From: VAZQ01 sp963702695 | GTDB taxonomy: Bacteria > Pseudomonadota > Alphaproteobacteria > Rhizobiales > Xanthobacteraceae | DNA: 64,000 bases | Direction of reading: 5' to 3' | Assembly: GCA_963702695.1 (NCBI GenBank) | Contig: CAVPDS010000029.1 | Coordinates: 186,001 to 250,000, forward strand | In this document: positions 62,692 to 64,000 of the stretch, piece after piece | Position numbering within the stretch: position 1 is the first letter of the stretch | Layout: each line of letters starts with the position of its first letter | Translations under genes and position numbers: made by a program | The notes under the pieces: generated by a model | Told to the model about the DNA's origin: nothing | The model's database searches: none | What the model saw: the letters and a program-made list of their open reading frames with translations, nothing else

Positions 62692-63065
62692 TCAGCCATC
62701 GTCGCCGTCGCGTGTGCGCAGGAGCGTCACACCGACGTCGGTGAAGATCGCCGCGATCGGCGCCTGCGGCTTGTGCACCGTCACGCGCACCGAGCTGATG
62801 CGGCCGAACGCCGCGAGGATCGCGTCGGCGACCGCGCCGGCCGCGGCCTCGACCAGCTTGTAGCTCTGCGCGGTGAAGGCGGCGCTGGCGACCTCGACGA
62901 TCGCGGAATAGGAGATGGTGTCGATGAGCTTGTCGCTATGCGAAGCGTCGCTCAAGTCGGCTGCAAGCTCGAGATCGAGCACGAAACGCTGACCGACGTG
63001 CGCCTCGTGCTCCATCACACCATGATGGGCGTGAATGATGAGGCCGGTGACGAAGATCGTGTCGC

Positions 63066-63069
<4 letters not shown>
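62692..63069 (-). CDS. folB: Dihydroneopterin aldolase
   Basis: 125 residues, usual length. IFVTGLIIHAHHGVMEHEAH (with the substrate-binding residues) and GQRFVLDLELAADLSDASHS, and the catalytic-lysine-type QSYKLVEAAAGAVADAILAA, mark FolB. It makes hydroxymethyl-dihydropterin and glycolaldehyde, the substrate of FolK. Its ATG overlaps the folP stop by 4 bp (63066-63069), so the genes are coupled. Confidence 0.92.
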
Positions 63070-63932
<863 letters not shown>

Positions 63933-64000
63933 GGAAGTCGCTTTGCGCTGTGCGCCAGGGGGTGTCAAGCGGGCGGCGCGGGAGCGCGCATCAGCAAGAC

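Overview
The window is high-GC DNA with dense, mostly operonic genes, ATGA/GTGA overlaps and rhizobial-type dispersed palindromes. The gene content (TctC/Bug solute-binding proteins, NMT1-like ABC systems, PQQ and molybdenum hydroxylases, methylmalonyl-CoA mutase, siroheme nitrite and sulfite reductases, GDCCVxC protein) points to a free-living alphaproteobacterium of the Hyphomicrobiales, near Bradyrhizobium, Rhodopseudomonas or Xanthobacteraceae. This is inferred from protein style; no rRNA gene is present. I saw no tRNA, rRNA, IS element, prophage or CRISPR array.

1-24 kb is an uptake and catabolism region. It holds a truncated M28-type peptidase, four TctC-type binding proteins, two family-1 (iron/thiamine-type) binding proteins, an enolase-superfamily enzyme, six small cupins falling into three paralogous pairs, a PAP2 phosphatase, and an operon with tandem TctC proteins, a two-helix membrane protein, a fumarate-reductase-type flavoprotein, an ornithine-cyclodeaminase homologue and an Asp/Glu-racemase-fold protein without catalytic cysteines. 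The order binding protein, cupin A, cupin B (3-7 kb) recurs mirrored at 15-17 kb. Three tandem secreted DUF1554/endostatin-like proteins (20-22.4 kb) lie between an NMT1-like binding protein and its likely ABC ATPase and permease.

24-35.4 kb is a nitrogen and sulfur assimilation block on the minus strand: nitrite channel, siroheme nitrite/sulfite reductase, an Fe-S-containing FAD/NADPH reductase and siroheme synthase (behind a sigma-54-like promoter), then sulfite reductase hemoprotein and flavoprotein subunits.

35.5-44.5 kb carries an exported protein of unknown function and a two-partner secretion locus: a TpsB transporter followed by a giant TpsA exoprotein with TPS domain, about twenty GLUG-type repeats, an Asn-Pro linker and a C-terminal subtilisin-type protease with a complete triad. 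The TpsA frame is broken by three single-base shifts; correcting them restores one frame of about 2,020 residues.

44.6-54.5 kb holds a molybdenum hydroxylase large subunit beside a UbiD-type decarboxylase, a 105-bp palindromic repeat element, an NMT1-like binding protein, a ClpP-like periplasmic protein, a PQQ alcohol dehydrogenase with the extra aspartate typical of lanthanide enzymes, and a 2-oxoglutarate/Fe(II) oxygenase. 54.8-64 kb holds the two methylmalonyl-CoA mutase subunits on opposite strands around a lipoprotein and a large SGNH hydrolase, then folP-folB-folK.
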